Origin: a gamma proteobacterium symbiont of Ctena orbiculata
GTDB taxonomy: Bacteria > Pseudomonadota > Gammaproteobacteria > Chromatiales > Chromatiaceae
Length of the DNA: 64,000 nucleotides
NCBI GenBank assembly: GCA_003094535.1
Contig: NATV01000100.1
Coordinates: forward strand, 1 to 64,000
Direction: 5' to 3'
Part shown: in pieces, positions 28,444-37,533 of the stretch
Layout: every line of letters begins with the position of its first letter
How positions within the stretch are numbered: the stretch's first letter is position 1
Notes under the pieces: generated by a model
What the model was told of the DNA's origin: nothing
Seen by the model: only the letters and a program-made list of their open reading frames with translations
Databases searched by the model: none
Made by a program: the position numbers and the translations under genes

Positions 28444-28984
28444 TCCCTTGCGCCTCGATATCATCGGCCTGCCCAAACAGCCGCAGCAGAGAGCGAATCA
28501 CCGTTGCCACCCCCTGCATCAGCAACAGCCACGCCATCACCAGGATCAGGCTCTTGAAGAGGTAGACGCCATCCAGCCCGCCGGCCTCCCTTGAGCCCTC
28601 GCGCAGCGACCAGGATTGGACCACATAATCCCAACTGACGGCAAAGATGAAGAGACAGACCGGCATCAGCAGCAGCAGGCTGCCGAGCATATCGACCCAG
28701 GCCTGGCGTTTAATCGAGAAGCGTTGGAAGAAGATATCGACCCGGACATGGCCGCCATGCTTCAAGGTATAGGCGGCACCGACCAGAAACAGCGCACCGT
28801 GCATGAAGGTGACCGACTCCTGAAGCCAGATCCAGCCCAGATCGAAGACATAGCGCAGCACCACCACGGTGAAGGTGACCAGAACCATGAAGAGGCTTAG
28901 CCAGGAGACCGCCCGCCCGGTCCACTCGTTGATTGACTCGAACAGCCGGGCGACGGGTTCGAGTACCGCGACAACAGCCTTCAT
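28436..28984 (-). CDS. dctQ: TRAP transporter small permease (DctQ type)
   Basis: A 182-residue protein with four hydrophobic helices in the DctQ pattern. Seen are RAVSWLSLFMVLVTFTVVVLRYVFDLGWIWLQESVTFMHGALFLVGAAYTLKHGGHVRVDIFFQR, where the EL/ES-containing helix and the HVRVDI turn are typical. It forms the permease with the overlapping dctM product. The sequence type resembles systems annotated for mannitol/chloroaromatic compounds, but that name has no functional weight here. Confidence 0.9.
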   Translation of the reverse strand: MKAVVAVLEPVARLFESINEWTGRAVSWLSLFMVLVTFTVVVLRYVFDLGWIWLQESVTFMHGALFLVGAAYTLKHGGHVRVDIFFQRFSIKRQAWVDMLGSLLLLMPVCLFIFAVSWDYVVQSWSLREGSREAGGLDGVYLFKSLILVMAWLLLMQGVATVIRSLLRLFGQADDIEAQGNG

Positions 28985-29000
28985 CCTGCCCTACTGAACA

Positions 29001-29345
29001 CTACCAACGCATCAATATCCATTTCGGCACTGAGATATTGGTCGGATCCGTGGAGCGTGAGTCGAACTCACCATCCCCATCCCTATCGACCATGTAGTAG
29101 GGCGGTCCGGCATCGGGCTGAACCTTCACCATATAGAGCTGGCCATTGATCCGGTACTCGTAGATCGTCCCCTCCTCCCGCTTGATGATTGTCACCTCCG
29201 GCTCGATCACCTCACCATCGACGACGATCTCGGGCAGGGGCAGCTCCGGCGGTTCAGGCACAGCCTCATCCTCGGCCGCATGCGAGCCGGCGGAAAGCAG
29301 TACCAGGATCAACGCTGGCAGGATCAGTAAACTGTAACTAGGCAT
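29001..29345 (-). CDS. DUF2782-type secreted protein
   Basis: A 114-residue protein with a signal peptide (MPSYSLLILPALILVLLSAGSHAAE). The mature domain reads PEIVVDGEVIEPEVTIIKREEGTIYEYRINGQLYMVKVQPDAGPPYYMVDRDGDGEFDSR and ends PKWILMRW, the pattern of the DUF2782 family found in gammaproteobacteria. The function is unknown; the DRDGDGEFD stretch resembles a calcium-loop sequence. It is upstream of dctQM on the same strand with 16 bases between, so may share its transcript. Confidence 0.82.
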   Translation of the reverse strand: MPSYSLLILPALILVLLSAGSHAAEDEAVPEPPELPLPEIVVDGEVIEPEVTIIKREEGTIYEYRINGQLYMVKVQPDAGPPYYMVDRDGDGEFDSRSTDPTNISVPKWILMRW

Positions 29346-29455
29346 CGGCTCCCTCCTGGGAGGCACATCAAGCACATCAAATACCGGCCGGGCAAACCCG
29401 CTCGTTACGAAAAAGTCTAACAGCCCCTCCGCCCGGGTGAAATAGTTCAGCCAGG

Positions 29456-30199
29456 TCAGAGCTCGAGCAGAATCTCCTGTTCCGCGGGAGAGGGTTCGAA
29501 GCGGCGTGTCTCATAGTGGGCGAAGATTGCGTCCACCACCTCTTTCGGTTGATTGCAGACCTGCACCAGATCGAGATCTTCGGGACTGATGGTACCCGCC
29601 TCGCAGAGGGTACCGCGAAACCAGTCCAGCAACCCCTGCCAGAAGGCGCCGTCCACCAGGATGATCGGTATCTTACGGGTCTTTCCGGTTTGCACCAGGG
29701 TCAGGATCTCGGCCATCTCATCCAGGGTACCGAAGCCGCCCGGGAGTACCACGTAGGCCGATGCGTGTTTCACAAACATCACCTTGCGGGCAAAAAAGTG
29801 GCGGAAGTTGAGGGCGATATCCTGGTAGGGATTCCCGGCCTGCTCCATGGGGAGCTGGATATTGAGGCCGATGCTGGTGGACTTGCCTTCAAAGGCCCCT
29901 TTGTTCGCTGCCTCCATGATGCCTGGCCCGCCGCCACTGACCACGGAGAAGCCGCTGTCCGAGAGCAAGCGCGCAATCTCCTCCGCCAAGGCGTAGTGGT
30001 GATGGTCGCGGGGGGTGCGCGCGGAGCCGAAAAAACTCACCGAGGGACTGATCTGAGCCAACTGCTCAAAACCCTCGACGAACTCCGCCATGATCTGGAA
30101 TACCCGCCAGGACTCTCGGGTCAGCTGACGTTCGTTGCCCCCCCTGGGGCGCCTGCGTCGGTCTCTTGTCATTGCCATCGGATCTACACTCGTTGTCAT
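29456..30199 (-). CDS. LOG-family nucleotide phosphoribohydrolase-like protein
   Basis: A 247-residue protein of the LOG (LONELY GUY)/TIGR00730 Rossmann family, which cleaves ribose-5-phosphate from nucleoside monophosphates. Seen are SVSFFGSARTP, VVSGGGPGIMEAANKGA and YVVLPGGFGTLDEMAEILTLVQTG, the last carrying the PGGxGTxxE motif. An N-terminal basic tail (DRRRRPRGGNERQLTRESWRVFQIMAEFVEGFE) marks the longer bacterial subgroup. Starts at 30199, 30178 or 30172 are possible. It is divergent from rep. Confidence 0.9.
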   Translation of the reverse strand: MTTSVDPMAMTRDRRRRPRGGNERQLTRESWRVFQIMAEFVEGFEQLAQISPSVSFFGSARTPRDHHHYALAEEIARLLSDSGFSVVSGGGPGIMEAANKGAFEGKSTSIGLNIQLPMEQAGNPYQDIALNFRHFFARKVMFVKHASAYVVLPGGFGTLDEMAEILTLVQTGKTRKIPIILVDGAFWQGLLDWFRGTLCEAGTISPEDLDLVQVCNQPKEVVDAIFAHYETRRFEPSPAEQEILLEL

Positions 30200-30303
30200 T
30201 TTTCTTGCGACAAAGGGCGTTCATCATAACAAGCAACCCGGACTGTTGAAATGCACCCCTTCACTGCGTAACCTTGCGGATTTCGAAGTTCCACGGCCAA
30301 CCC

Positions 30304-32307
30304 ATGTCCAATCTCAATCCGCGTCAACAAGCGGCGGTAAACCATATCGACGGCCCACTGCTGGTGCTTGCGGGTGCCGGCAGCGGCAAGACGCGTGTGA
30401 TCACCGCGAAGATCGCCCACCTGATCAATCGCTGCGCCATCGACCCGGGGAGGATCACCGCAGTGACCTTCACCAACAAGGCGGCGCGGGAGATGAAACA
30501 GCGGGTAGGCAGGATGATCGGGACAGATGGTGGTGCCAGGCCGTCGATCTCCACCTTTCATACCCTTGGCCTCAATATCCTGCGCCGGGAGGTGAAACGG
30601 CTGGGCTATAAGACCGGTTTCTCGATATTCGATCAGCAGGACAGCGATACCCTGCTGAAGGAGCTGTTGCGTAATCAGGAGCTGGAGGATGAGTCCCAGC
30701 TCAACGCCCTGCAGTGGACCATCTCGAATTGGAAAAATGACCTGGTCTCCCCGGAGCAGGCCCTGCACACCGCGGAGGATGAACTGCAGCGTCGCAAGGC
30801 CCATCTCTACGCCGCCTACCAGCGCAGTCTGCAGGCCTACAACGCGGTCGACTTCGACGATCTGATCCTGCTGCCGGTCTCCCTGTTTCGCCAACACCCC
30901 GATGCCCTGGAGCAGTGGCAGAACCGTATCCACTACCTGCTGGTCGACGAATACCAGGACACCAATCAGGCCCAGTATGAATTGGTCAAGCTGCTGGTGG
31001 GGGTGCGCGCCGCCTTCACCGTGGTCGGTGATGACGACCAGTCGATCTACGCCTGGCGCGGCGCGCGACCCGAAAATCTTGGCCGGCTGCAGTCCGACTA
31101 CCCACGGCTGAAATTGATCAAACTGGAGCAGAACTACCGCTCCAGCGGCCGTATCCTGCGCTCGGCCAACCAGCTGATCGGCAACAATCCCCATCTCTTC
31201 GATAAACGGTTATGGAGCGATCTCGGCCCCGGTCCGCAACTGCGCGTGCTCGAATGCCGCAGCGAGGAGCAGGAGGCGGAAAAGGTCGTCTCGGAGATCA
31301 TCCATCTCAAGTTCACCGCCAAGGCCGCCAACAGCGACTTTGCGATCCTCTATCGAGGCAACCACCAGGCGAGACCCTTCGAGAAGGCGCTGCGCAGCCA
31401 CAATATCCCCTACTTTCTCAGCGGCGGCACCTCTTTTTTCGCCCGCGCGGAGATCAAGGATGTCATGGCCTACCTCAGGCTGCTTGCCAACCCCGACGAC
31501 GACAGCGCCTTCCTCAGGATTGTCAACACCCCGCGCCGGGAGATCGGCCCCAACACCCTCGAGAAGCTCGGTGCCTATGCCAGCCGGCGCGGGATCGCGC
31601 TGCTCCCCGGGTGTCGGGAACTGGGGCTGCAGAGCCTGCTCAATCCGCGCGCCCATGAGCGTTTGAGCCGCTTCGCCAAGCTCATGGAGGCGCACGCCAG
31701 AGAGGCCGAGGCCAGCCCGGTCGAGACGGTGCAGAGGCTGATACGTGAGATCGAGTATGAAGATTGGATCCGCGAAAATAGCAGCAGCGACAGCCTGGCG
31801 GAACGACGCATGGAGAATGTCAACGACCTGTTGGAGTGGGTCAAGGCCCTCTACCATGGCGAGCTGCAGGAGAAGAGCCTGGCCGAGATGGTCAACCACC
31901 TGACCCTGATGGATCTCCTGGAACGGCAGAATGAAGAGGAGGCCCTCGACCAGGTCCACCTGATGACCCTTCACTCCGCCAAGGGGCTTGAGTTCCCCCA
32001 CGTCTTCCTCGTCGGCATGGAGGAGGAGCTGCTGCCCCACCGCAGCAGCATCGAGGAGGAGAACATCGAGGAGGAGCGGCGTCTCGCCTACGTGGGCATC
32101 ACCCGCGCCCAGCGCAGCCTGACCCTCACCTACGCCGCCAAGCGCAAGCGCTTCGGCGAAATGGTCCACTGCGAACCGAGCCGTTTCCTGCAGGAACTGC
32201 CCGAGGAGGAGCTCAGCTGGGAGGGGCGCGACAGCCAACTCAGCAAGGAAGAGAAACAGCAGCGGGGCACGGCCCATTTGGCGAACCTGAAATCCCTGCT
32301 CTCTTAG
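30304..32307 (+). CDS. rep: ATP-dependent DNA helicase Rep
   Basis: Rep is a superfamily 1A 3'-5' helicase that clears protein blocks ahead of the replisome. The protein is 667 residues, close to Escherichia coli Rep. MSNLNPRQQAAVNHIDGPLLVLAGAGSGKTRVI (Walker A), TFTNKAAREMKQRV, LLVDEYQDTNQAQY (motif II), VVGDDDQSIYAWRGA (motif III), EQNYRS (motif IV) and TLHSAKGLEFPHVFLVGMEEELLPH (motif V) are all present. I prefer ATG 30304 to a start 30 bases upstream. It is distinguished from UvrD and PcrA by length and motif wording. Confidence 0.95.
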   Translation: MSNLNPRQQAAVNHIDGPLLVLAGAGSGKTRVITAKIAHLINRCAIDPGRITAVTFTNKAAREMKQRVGRMIGTDGGARPSISTFHTLGLNILRREVKRLGYKTGFSIFDQQDSDTLLKELLRNQELEDESQLNALQWTISNWKNDLVSPEQALHTAEDELQRRKAHLYAAYQRSLQAYNAVDFDDLILLPVSLFRQHPDALEQWQNRIHYLLVDEYQDTNQAQYELVKLLVGVRAAFTVVGDDDQSIYAWRGARPENLGRLQSDYPRLKLIKLEQNYRSSGRILRSANQLIGNNPHLFDKRLWSDLGPGPQLRVLECRSEEQEAEKVVSEIIHLKFTAKAANSDFAILYRGNHQARPFEKALRSHNIPYFLSGGTSFFARAEIKDVMAYLRLLANPDDDSAFLRIVNTPRREIGPNTLEKLGAYASRRGIALLPGCRELGLQSLLNPRAHERLSRFAKLMEAHAREAEASPVETVQRLIREIEYEDWIRENSSSDSLAERRMENVNDLLEWVKALYHGELQEKSLAEMVNHLTLMDLLERQNEEEALDQVHLMTLHSAKGLEFPHVFLVGMEEELLPHRSSIEEENIEEERRLAYVGITRAQRSLTLTYAAKRKRFGEMVHCEPSRFLQELPEEELSWEGRDSQLSKEEKQQRGTAHLANLKSLLS

Positions 32308-32337
32308 CGGGGGTTGGGAGGACTTTGTTTTGATTAG

Positions 32338-32611
32338 AGTCCGCAAATGAACGCTAATAAACGCAAATCTTGCCTAATCAGGTAGGGTGAGGCCCAGCCC
32401 CACCAAAACCCGAGCATCAGCTTGGCAGGGTTACATCTAGACGCTTAACGGTGCGGCAAGCCGCACCCTACGCAAGAACAGGATAAAGTCCACATCACTT
32501 CCACTCAGGTGCGTGGGAGTAGATTCAGATGTGAAGTGATAGAACCCAGTGTGGGTTCCCACGGCGGACCGTGGGAACCATACAATCAACATTTGCGTTC
32601 ATTTGCGGACT
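32338..32611. mobile_element. MITE-like composite palindromic element filling the rep / cytochrome gap
   Basis: The 274-base element is bounded by inverted repeats: AGTCCGCAAATGAACGC plus ACGCAAAT at the left end (32338-32368), and the complement of AGTCCGCAAATGAACGCAAAT at the right end (32591-32611). Inside are a degenerate REP (32382-32404), a perfect REP (32450-32471), an 8-bp inverted repeat (32494-32501 / 32533-32540) and a perfect 11-bp hairpin (32554-32564 / 32569-32579). No coding potential is seen and no clear target-site duplication. Confidence 0.7.
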
Positions 32612-32619
32612 GAATAGTC

Positions 32620-33132
32620 TTAGTGGGTAAGCACCCAGCTAACGATTGTGCGGATATTTTCATCGGAGATATGGGCGTTGGGCGGCATCGGGATCTGGCC
32701 CCAGGCACCCACACCGCCGTTCTTCACCTTGCCCACCAGCATATCCAGGGCAGCGGCATCGTCTTTGTATTTGGCCGCAACCTCCTTGTAGGCCGGTCCG
32801 ACCACCTTGGTTTCGATCTGATGGCAGGCCATGCAGCCGGATTGGGTGGCCAGGGCCAGCGCATCACCGCCGGCGGCAGGTGCTGCGGCTTCAGGGGCAG
32901 ACGCCTCGGCGGCCGGTGCCTCGGTGGCGGGCGCTTCCGCGGCGGCAGGCGCTGCAGCGGCAGTCTCCATAGCCGCGGCCGGAGCAGCTGCAGGCTTGGC
33001 CTCTCCCGCCACATTTACCTTGCCGATCGGGGCGATTCTTTCGAGCACATCCGCCCGCTCCTCGGCCAGCAGTTGGCTGGATAATCCTGCCAGAACAATC
33101 AGGGCGGACAGGGTAACGGCTTTGATTTTCAC
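32620..33132 (-). CDS. Cytochrome c5-like periplasmic protein with Ala/Pro-rich linker
   Basis: A 170-residue secreted protein. The signal peptide (residues 1-23) is followed by a low-complexity Ala/Pro/Glu-rich linker (about 43-88). Then comes a class I cytochrome c domain with heme site CMACH (100-104) and a distal-type Met in GQIPMPPN. The pattern VVGPAYKEVAAKY and IRTIVSWVL is that of c5/c551-type carriers. The linker probably spaces the heme domain from the membrane or a partner. It is monocistronic and is transcribed away from tRNA-Arg. Confidence 0.88.
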   Translation of the reverse strand: MKIKAVTLSALIVLAGLSSQLLAEERADVLERIAPIGKVNVAGEAKPAAAPAAAMETAAAAPAAAEAPATEAPAAEASAPEAAAPAAGGDALALATQSGCMACHQIETKVVGPAYKEVAAKYKDDAAALDMLVGKVKNGGVGAWGQIPMPPNAHISDENIRTIVSWVLTH

Positions 33133-33267
33133 GGGCTTCTTCCTCCGTTGTAACGCTTGAGGCCCAGATCATGGGCGATTCGCAAAACCCGGCGATTATA
33201 CCCAGAGGCGGCAAAAAGTTCGAACTGGCCTTCTCACCAGGCTATATTCCCAATTTAGCGTGAGAAA

Positions 33268-33282
33268 GGAATAGTCTATTCC
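33268..33282. promoter_or_regulatory. 7-1-7 palindrome between cytochrome c and tRNA-Arg
   Basis: GGAATAG-T-CTATTCC is a perfect odd palindrome placed 136 bases upstream of the cytochrome start and just before the tRNA promoter. It could be an operator; no regulator is implicated. Confidence 0.3.
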
Positions 33283-33291
33283 GTCATGAGG

Positions 33292-33321
33292 TTGGACGCC
33301 GCCGGTCCCTGTCGTTACACT
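33292..33321 (+). promoter_or_regulatory. Candidate sigma-70 promoter of tRNA-Arg
   Basis: TTGGAC (33292-33297) and TACACT (33316-33321) are separated by 18 bases and followed by a GC-rich stretch (ACGCGTCC) ahead of the tRNA at 33336. The GC-rich discriminator is typical of stringently controlled stable-RNA promoters. Confidence 0.55.
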
Positions 33322-33335
33322 ACGCGTCCTACTCC

Positions 33336-33412
33336 GCGCCCGTAGCTCAGCTGGATAGAGTACCGCCCTCCGAAGGCGGGGGTCACAGGTTCAAATCCTG
33401 TCGGGCGCGCCA
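33336..33412 (+). tRNA. tRNA-Arg (anticodon CCG)
   Basis: A complete 77-base cloverleaf with the 3' CCA encoded. The acceptor stem GCGCCCG pairs with CGGGCGC, the D-arm contains AGCTCAGCTGGATAGAG, and the anticodon stem CCGCC/GGCGG closes the loop CTCCGAA, so positions 34-36 are CCG, reading the CGG arginine codon. The T-arm has the standard GGTTCAAATCC core. The discriminator base is G. Nothing recognisable follows in 33413-33713. Confidence 0.97.
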
Positions 33413-33713
33413 TCTTGTTTCTACGGCGTCATTTACAACAAAATCCATCCAGCGAGGCCCTGGAATCGTGACCGGGGCCTGACCGCAGGCTTTGGGCACC
33501 CCGATTCCTGCCATACCCCCAATCAAGGTTGCAGGAACAACCACGAGATTCATGCCGTTTTACCCATTGTTGTTTCCTGACATAGGGCGGAAAATTCACA
33601 TTTGGTCTGGCAGGAGCATTAAAGCCCGCTCTACTACCGGCCGATGAAACTATAGATCACCGGCACATTTGCCTAACCAGCGTTGCAGTTTGGGTATCTA
33701 TGGGAAATCTGGA
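33413..33713. other. Non-coding gap between tRNA-Arg and the PilZ-DUF1631-GGDEF-EAL gene
   Basis: This 301-base gap holds no ORF I would support. There is a weak AGGCCC / GGGCCT inverted repeat near 33455-33481 and a loose long-range AGGAACAAC / GTTGTTTCCT pairing. I found no duplicated tRNA 3' end that would mark an integration site. Confidence 0.4.
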
Positions 33714-36700
33714 ATGAATAATCAAAGGAATCGAAGACGATACCCGCGACTGGATGTAGACATCCCGGCCTTAATCGAATACCAATCCCAGGTCTTCTCG
33801 AACTGTCGCATGCTCAACTACTCCCGCGGCGGTGTCTACCTGCAATGCATGGACGAAGCCCTGACCAGCACCCTAAGCCAAGGCTATGTAGCCGAGTCTG
33901 AACGGGAGAGCGTGCTGCTTTCACTCCCCGATGAATCACTCAAGGTGTGCGCCCATATTGTCTACTTCAGCGGCGGAGGCATGGGACTCGCATTCTGCGA
34001 CAGCGAGGGTGAAAAGCTTTATGAATCGCTCTATGCGAGAAGACCCGTAAGCACGGACAGTGACAAAGATCCAAGAGTCTGTAATCCGGCCCAAAGCCGG
34101 GAGCTTCTAAACAAGCTCAGGCAAAAGACGGCACCCTTTCTCGAAGCCGGTTTGGCCGCGTTCTTCTCCCAGGCAAACGAGGAGCTTCAGCACCATATTG
34201 CGGAAACCAGTGATCCCCGGGAAGAGTCGTCCCTCTTTTATGCCCTCAACAGTCTGGAAAAAGACCAGGCAGCCCTCTGCGAACGCTTTCTTCAGTTGGC
34301 GGGGAGAAATTTCACCTTGCTGGTGGGAGAGGAGACAGAGGAACAGCAGTCCGCACCGGAACAGCCCGAAGATTTGGCCCTGGTGGATACTCAGGAGGTG
34401 GATACCTGGATTCTGATCAACAAACTGGCACGTCGGGTAGAGTCCGATAACGCACGCAACCTCTTCCATGTCGAGACCGCACTCAGTTATCTCTGCCAGG
34501 ACAATGTACACAACGAGCTTAATCCCATAGCTCCGATCAGCCTGCTGACAATCATTAAAAAAATACTGGATGCCTATCAGTTTGACGTAACCGTCACCCG
34601 GTTGCTGTTGAACAGGTTTTGCAAGACCCTGCTGAACGATCTCGGTCTTCTCTACGAGGAGTTGTTACAGCTTTTGCGTCAGCAGAAGATCATCGGCTTG
34701 GAGCGGGAGGTCCAGGAGCGCTGGACCATCGTCAAGAATCCCGAACCCGTCACTCCCGCTAGCGGCCCCATCGAAAACATCACCGCCCTGAATAACCTCA
34801 CTCAGGTTGGCCAGGAACAGGCTTCGATACAAAGCATGACGGAGGCCGAACGCAAAGGGGTACTGACCAGCCTGGCTTCACTCTCCCGTCTGCAGACAGC
34901 CACCCTGCAGCAGCAGGTTCAGCAACTGCTGCAGGAGGAGAGCCGCAATCCGGTGGAGTTGTCTGACGAAGCCCGGGCGGCCATCGGCGCCGGTGAGGAA
35001 CTGGTGACCACACTGAGCAAAGATCCACTGATAACCGAGGAGCTGCGGTCTTTGCTGGGCAGCCTCAAGTTCCTGGTTGTCGAGGCGGTATTGCAGGACA
35101 CCAGCCTGCTGGACAACGACAACCACCCGGTACGGCGCCTGCTCGACTCGATCGAGTCGCTGAAACCCTATATCAATAGAGGAAGCCGCGCATCGCTGTT
35201 GCGCGATCGCGATTCAAGCCGATTCGCGGCTATCACGGAGGCTGTTGAGGGCGGTCAATACAGCCATGTGGATGAGGTGACCCTGGAGATCGAGGCGCTG
35301 CAACAGGAACAGCAGGAGCGATTTGAATCGAACCGAAAGCTCTCCATCTCACGCTGTCTCAAAGACGAAAAACTGCGGCAAGCACAGGTCTCGACCTACG
35401 AGGCCCTGTCGAATCTGCTGCTGGAGCAGTCTATCTCCCCGGTTATCGACAAGCTGCTTGGCTTCGGTTGGGTCAATCTGTTAATCCAGACAGCGGTACT
35501 GGAAAAGTCGGACGCCAAGGGTTGGCGCAACTACCTGCAGATCGTCGATCTGCTCCACCGGCTGTTTGCCGATACGCAAGGAAAGCACAAACTGACGGAT
35601 GATCAGCGGCAGGCCCTGTTGTCGATGGTCCGCAAGGGCTTCACCGACTACCCGATCTACGCGGATCAAGCAGAGTCGTTCGAGCGGGAGCTGCGTCAGC
35701 TGCTGGAGAATGAAGCGAACATCGACCTCTCTCCGCAACAGCTGATCACGGTGGATGAGGCCTATTTACAACGTTTTTTTCAGGGCATGGATATCCATCC
35801 CGCAAGTCTGAAGCCGGATCATGGGAATGGTGATTGGCAGAGGCAGGTAAACGAGATCGCGCTTGATACCTGGCTTGTGCAACAGAGTGACGAGGGAAAC
35901 CCGAGGATACTCAGCCTGGCCTGGAAGAATCCACAGACAGGCCGCTATCTGCTGGTGGATGGAGACGGCTACAAGGTGCTCGATGAAGAGCTGCCCCAGC
36001 TAACCGAACGCTTCGCGGCGCAACAGATCTATCCGATGGAGCGGGTGACGCAACCAATCGTGGAGCGTACCGTCGAGACCATCCTCTCCAATACCTATGA
36101 CAGCTTCAAGCAAGAGTCCGCCATCGATTCTCTCACGGGGCTCAGCAACCGGCGCTCCTTTGAAACCGAGTTGAGCCGGCATATCAGTCTCGTGGATGGG
36201 CAGGAAGAGGCTGGCGCTCTGATTCTGCTCAATCTGGATAAGTTTCAGGTGGTCAACAACCTGTGTGGATTTGAAGGTGGCGACAGCCTGCTGCAGAAGG
36301 TGACCGATATTCTTCTCAACTATATGCCGGAGAAGGGGTACCTGGGACGCATTGGTGACGACGAGTTCTCCCTGCTGTTGCCTGGACACGACCTGGAAAA
36401 GGGCTATCAGGCCGCGGAGATGCTGCGCCAGGCGATCTACGAGTATGATTTCGAATGGCAGGGAAGAATGATCCCCACATCCACCAGTGTCGGCGTTGTT
36501 GAAATAGGCACAGACAAACAGCGGGCCGACAAGCTGCTGCAGGCCGCCCTGGCCGCCTGCAACCGGTCCAAACAGGGTGGAGGCAACTGTACCAGGGTCT
36601 ACCTGGAGAGCGACTCCGCCTATCAGGAACACCAACAACTGGTGGAGTCGTTGCCGGCGATCAAGGAGGCGCTGACCAAGGGGCGCCTGGAACTCTTCGT

Positions 36701-37430
36701 GCAACCCATCGTACCGCTGCAGGATTCGAAAGGATTGACGCAACACCATGAGATCCTGTTGCGGGTCCGTGATGATGCCGGAAATCTCGAATCGCCACAG
36801 GCCTTCATCCGCGCCGCAGAGGAGTATGACATGATGCGGGATGTCGACCGCTGGGTGGTCGAGGCCTTCTTCCGTATGGTCGAACCCTATGCCGACAGAC
36901 TGCCGGAGGGAGAGAGCTTTTCCATCAATCTTTCAGGCATGTCGGTAGGGGACGATGCGTTTAAAAACCGGCTGATCGAGCGTATCAAGGCATCGCCGTT
37001 ACAAACCAGGCACATTGGATTCGAGATCACGGAAACCGTACTGGCCGGCGATATCAGCGATACCGCGGCTGCCATCAACGAAATTCGCCAACTGGGCTGC
37101 GCATTTTCCCTCGATGATTTCGGCTCGGGCTATGCTTCCTTCTCCTATCTGCGGGATTTTCCCGTCGACTTTGTCAAGATCGATGGGGTTTTTGTACGCG
37201 AGATTCTCAACAAGCCCGCCGATTACGCCACCATCAACTCCATCACCGAGATCGCCCATTTCATGGATAAGCAGGTCATTGCGGAGTTCGTTTCGGACGA
37301 GAATACCGGGTTGGCCCTGAAAAACATGGGCGTGGATTATGGACAGGGCTACCATTACGGCAAACCGCGACCCCTGCAAGAGATGCTGGCAGAGATTGCC
37401 GACGAGAAAGGAGAAATCGGTGTCTCGTGA
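33714..37430 (+). CDS. PilZ - DUF1631 - degenerate GGDEF - EAL protein
   Basis: A 1238-residue cytoplasmic c-di-GMP protein. The N-terminal 100 residues are a PilZ domain (NRRRYPRLDV with NYSRGGVYLQ, close to RxxxR and D/NxSxxG). A long helical DUF1631 region follows to about 790. The GGDEF domain reads GRIGDDEF (about 879-885), so the second Gly is Asp and cyclase activity is doubtful. The EAL domain has EIL (1013-1015), FSINLSG, GFEITE, LDDFGSGYASF, VKIDGVFV and GQGYHYGKP, the residues needed for phosphodiesterase activity. Expected role: c-di-GMP hydrolysis allosterically controlled by GTP or c-di-GMP binding. ATG 33714 has a better ribosome site than TTG 33669. Confidence 0.9.
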   Translation: MNNQRNRRRYPRLDVDIPALIEYQSQVFSNCRMLNYSRGGVYLQCMDEALTSTLSQGYVAESERESVLLSLPDESLKVCAHIVYFSGGGMGLAFCDSEGEKLYESLYARRPVSTDSDKDPRVCNPAQSRELLNKLRQKTAPFLEAGLAAFFSQANEELQHHIAETSDPREESSLFYALNSLEKDQAALCERFLQLAGRNFTLLVGEETEEQQSAPEQPEDLALVDTQEVDTWILINKLARRVESDNARNLFHVETALSYLCQDNVHNELNPIAPISLLTIIKKILDAYQFDVTVTRLLLNRFCKTLLNDLGLLYEELLQLLRQQKIIGLEREVQERWTIVKNPEPVTPASGPIENITALNNLTQVGQEQASIQSMTEAERKGVLTSLASLSRLQTATLQQQVQQLLQEESRNPVELSDEARAAIGAGEELVTTLSKDPLITEELRSLLGSLKFLVVEAVLQDTSLLDNDNHPVRRLLDSIESLKPYINRGSRASLLRDRDSSRFAAITEAVEGGQYSHVDEVTLEIEALQQEQQERFESNRKLSISRCLKDEKLRQAQVSTYEALSNLLLEQSISPVIDKLLGFGWVNLLIQTAVLEKSDAKGWRNYLQIVDLLHRLFADTQGKHKLTDDQRQALLSMVRKGFTDYPIYADQAESFERELRQLLENEANIDLSPQQLITVDEAYLQRFFQGMDIHPASLKPDHGNGDWQRQVNEIALDTWLVQQSDEGNPRILSLAWKNPQTGRYLLVDGDGYKVLDEELPQLTERFAAQQIYPMERVTQPIVERTVETILSNTYDSFKQESAIDSLTGLSNRRSFETELSRHISLVDGQEEAGALILLNLDKFQVVNNLCGFEGGDSLLQKVTDILLNYMPEKGYLGRIGDDEFSLLLPGHDLEKGYQAAEMLRQAIYEYDFEWQGRMIPTSTSVGVVEIGTDKQRADKLLQAALAACNRSKQGGGNCTRVYLESDSAYQEHQQLVESLPAIKEALTKGRLELFVQPIVPLQDSKGLTQHHEILLRVRDDAGNLESPQAFIRAAEEYDMMRDVDRWVVEAFFRMVEPYADRLPEGESFSINLSGMSVGDDAFKNRLIERIKASPLQTRHIGFEITETVLAGDISDTAAAINEIRQLGCAFSLDDFGSGYASFSYLRDFPVDFVKIDGVFVREILNKPADYATINSITEIAHFMDKQVIAEFVSDENTGLALKNMGVDYGQGYHYGKPRPLQEMLAEIADEKGEIGVS

Positions 37431-37456
37431 GGATATGGCGGCTGATGAGCGATGGC

Positions 37457-37500
37457 GATAAAAAAACCGCCAAGCGGTATCGCCTGACGGCTTTTTATTT
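37457..37500. terminator. Bidirectional intrinsic terminator
   Basis: An A-tract, an imperfect 10-pair stem (CCGCCAAGCGG / CGCCTGACGG) and a T-tract lie between the convergent EAL and EF-hand genes. The A-tract reads as a T-tract on the other strand, so the structure can end both transcripts. Confidence 0.75.
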
Positions 37501-37533
37501 AGTACCGCGGTTGGCGGTTACTTTGGCAGCGGC

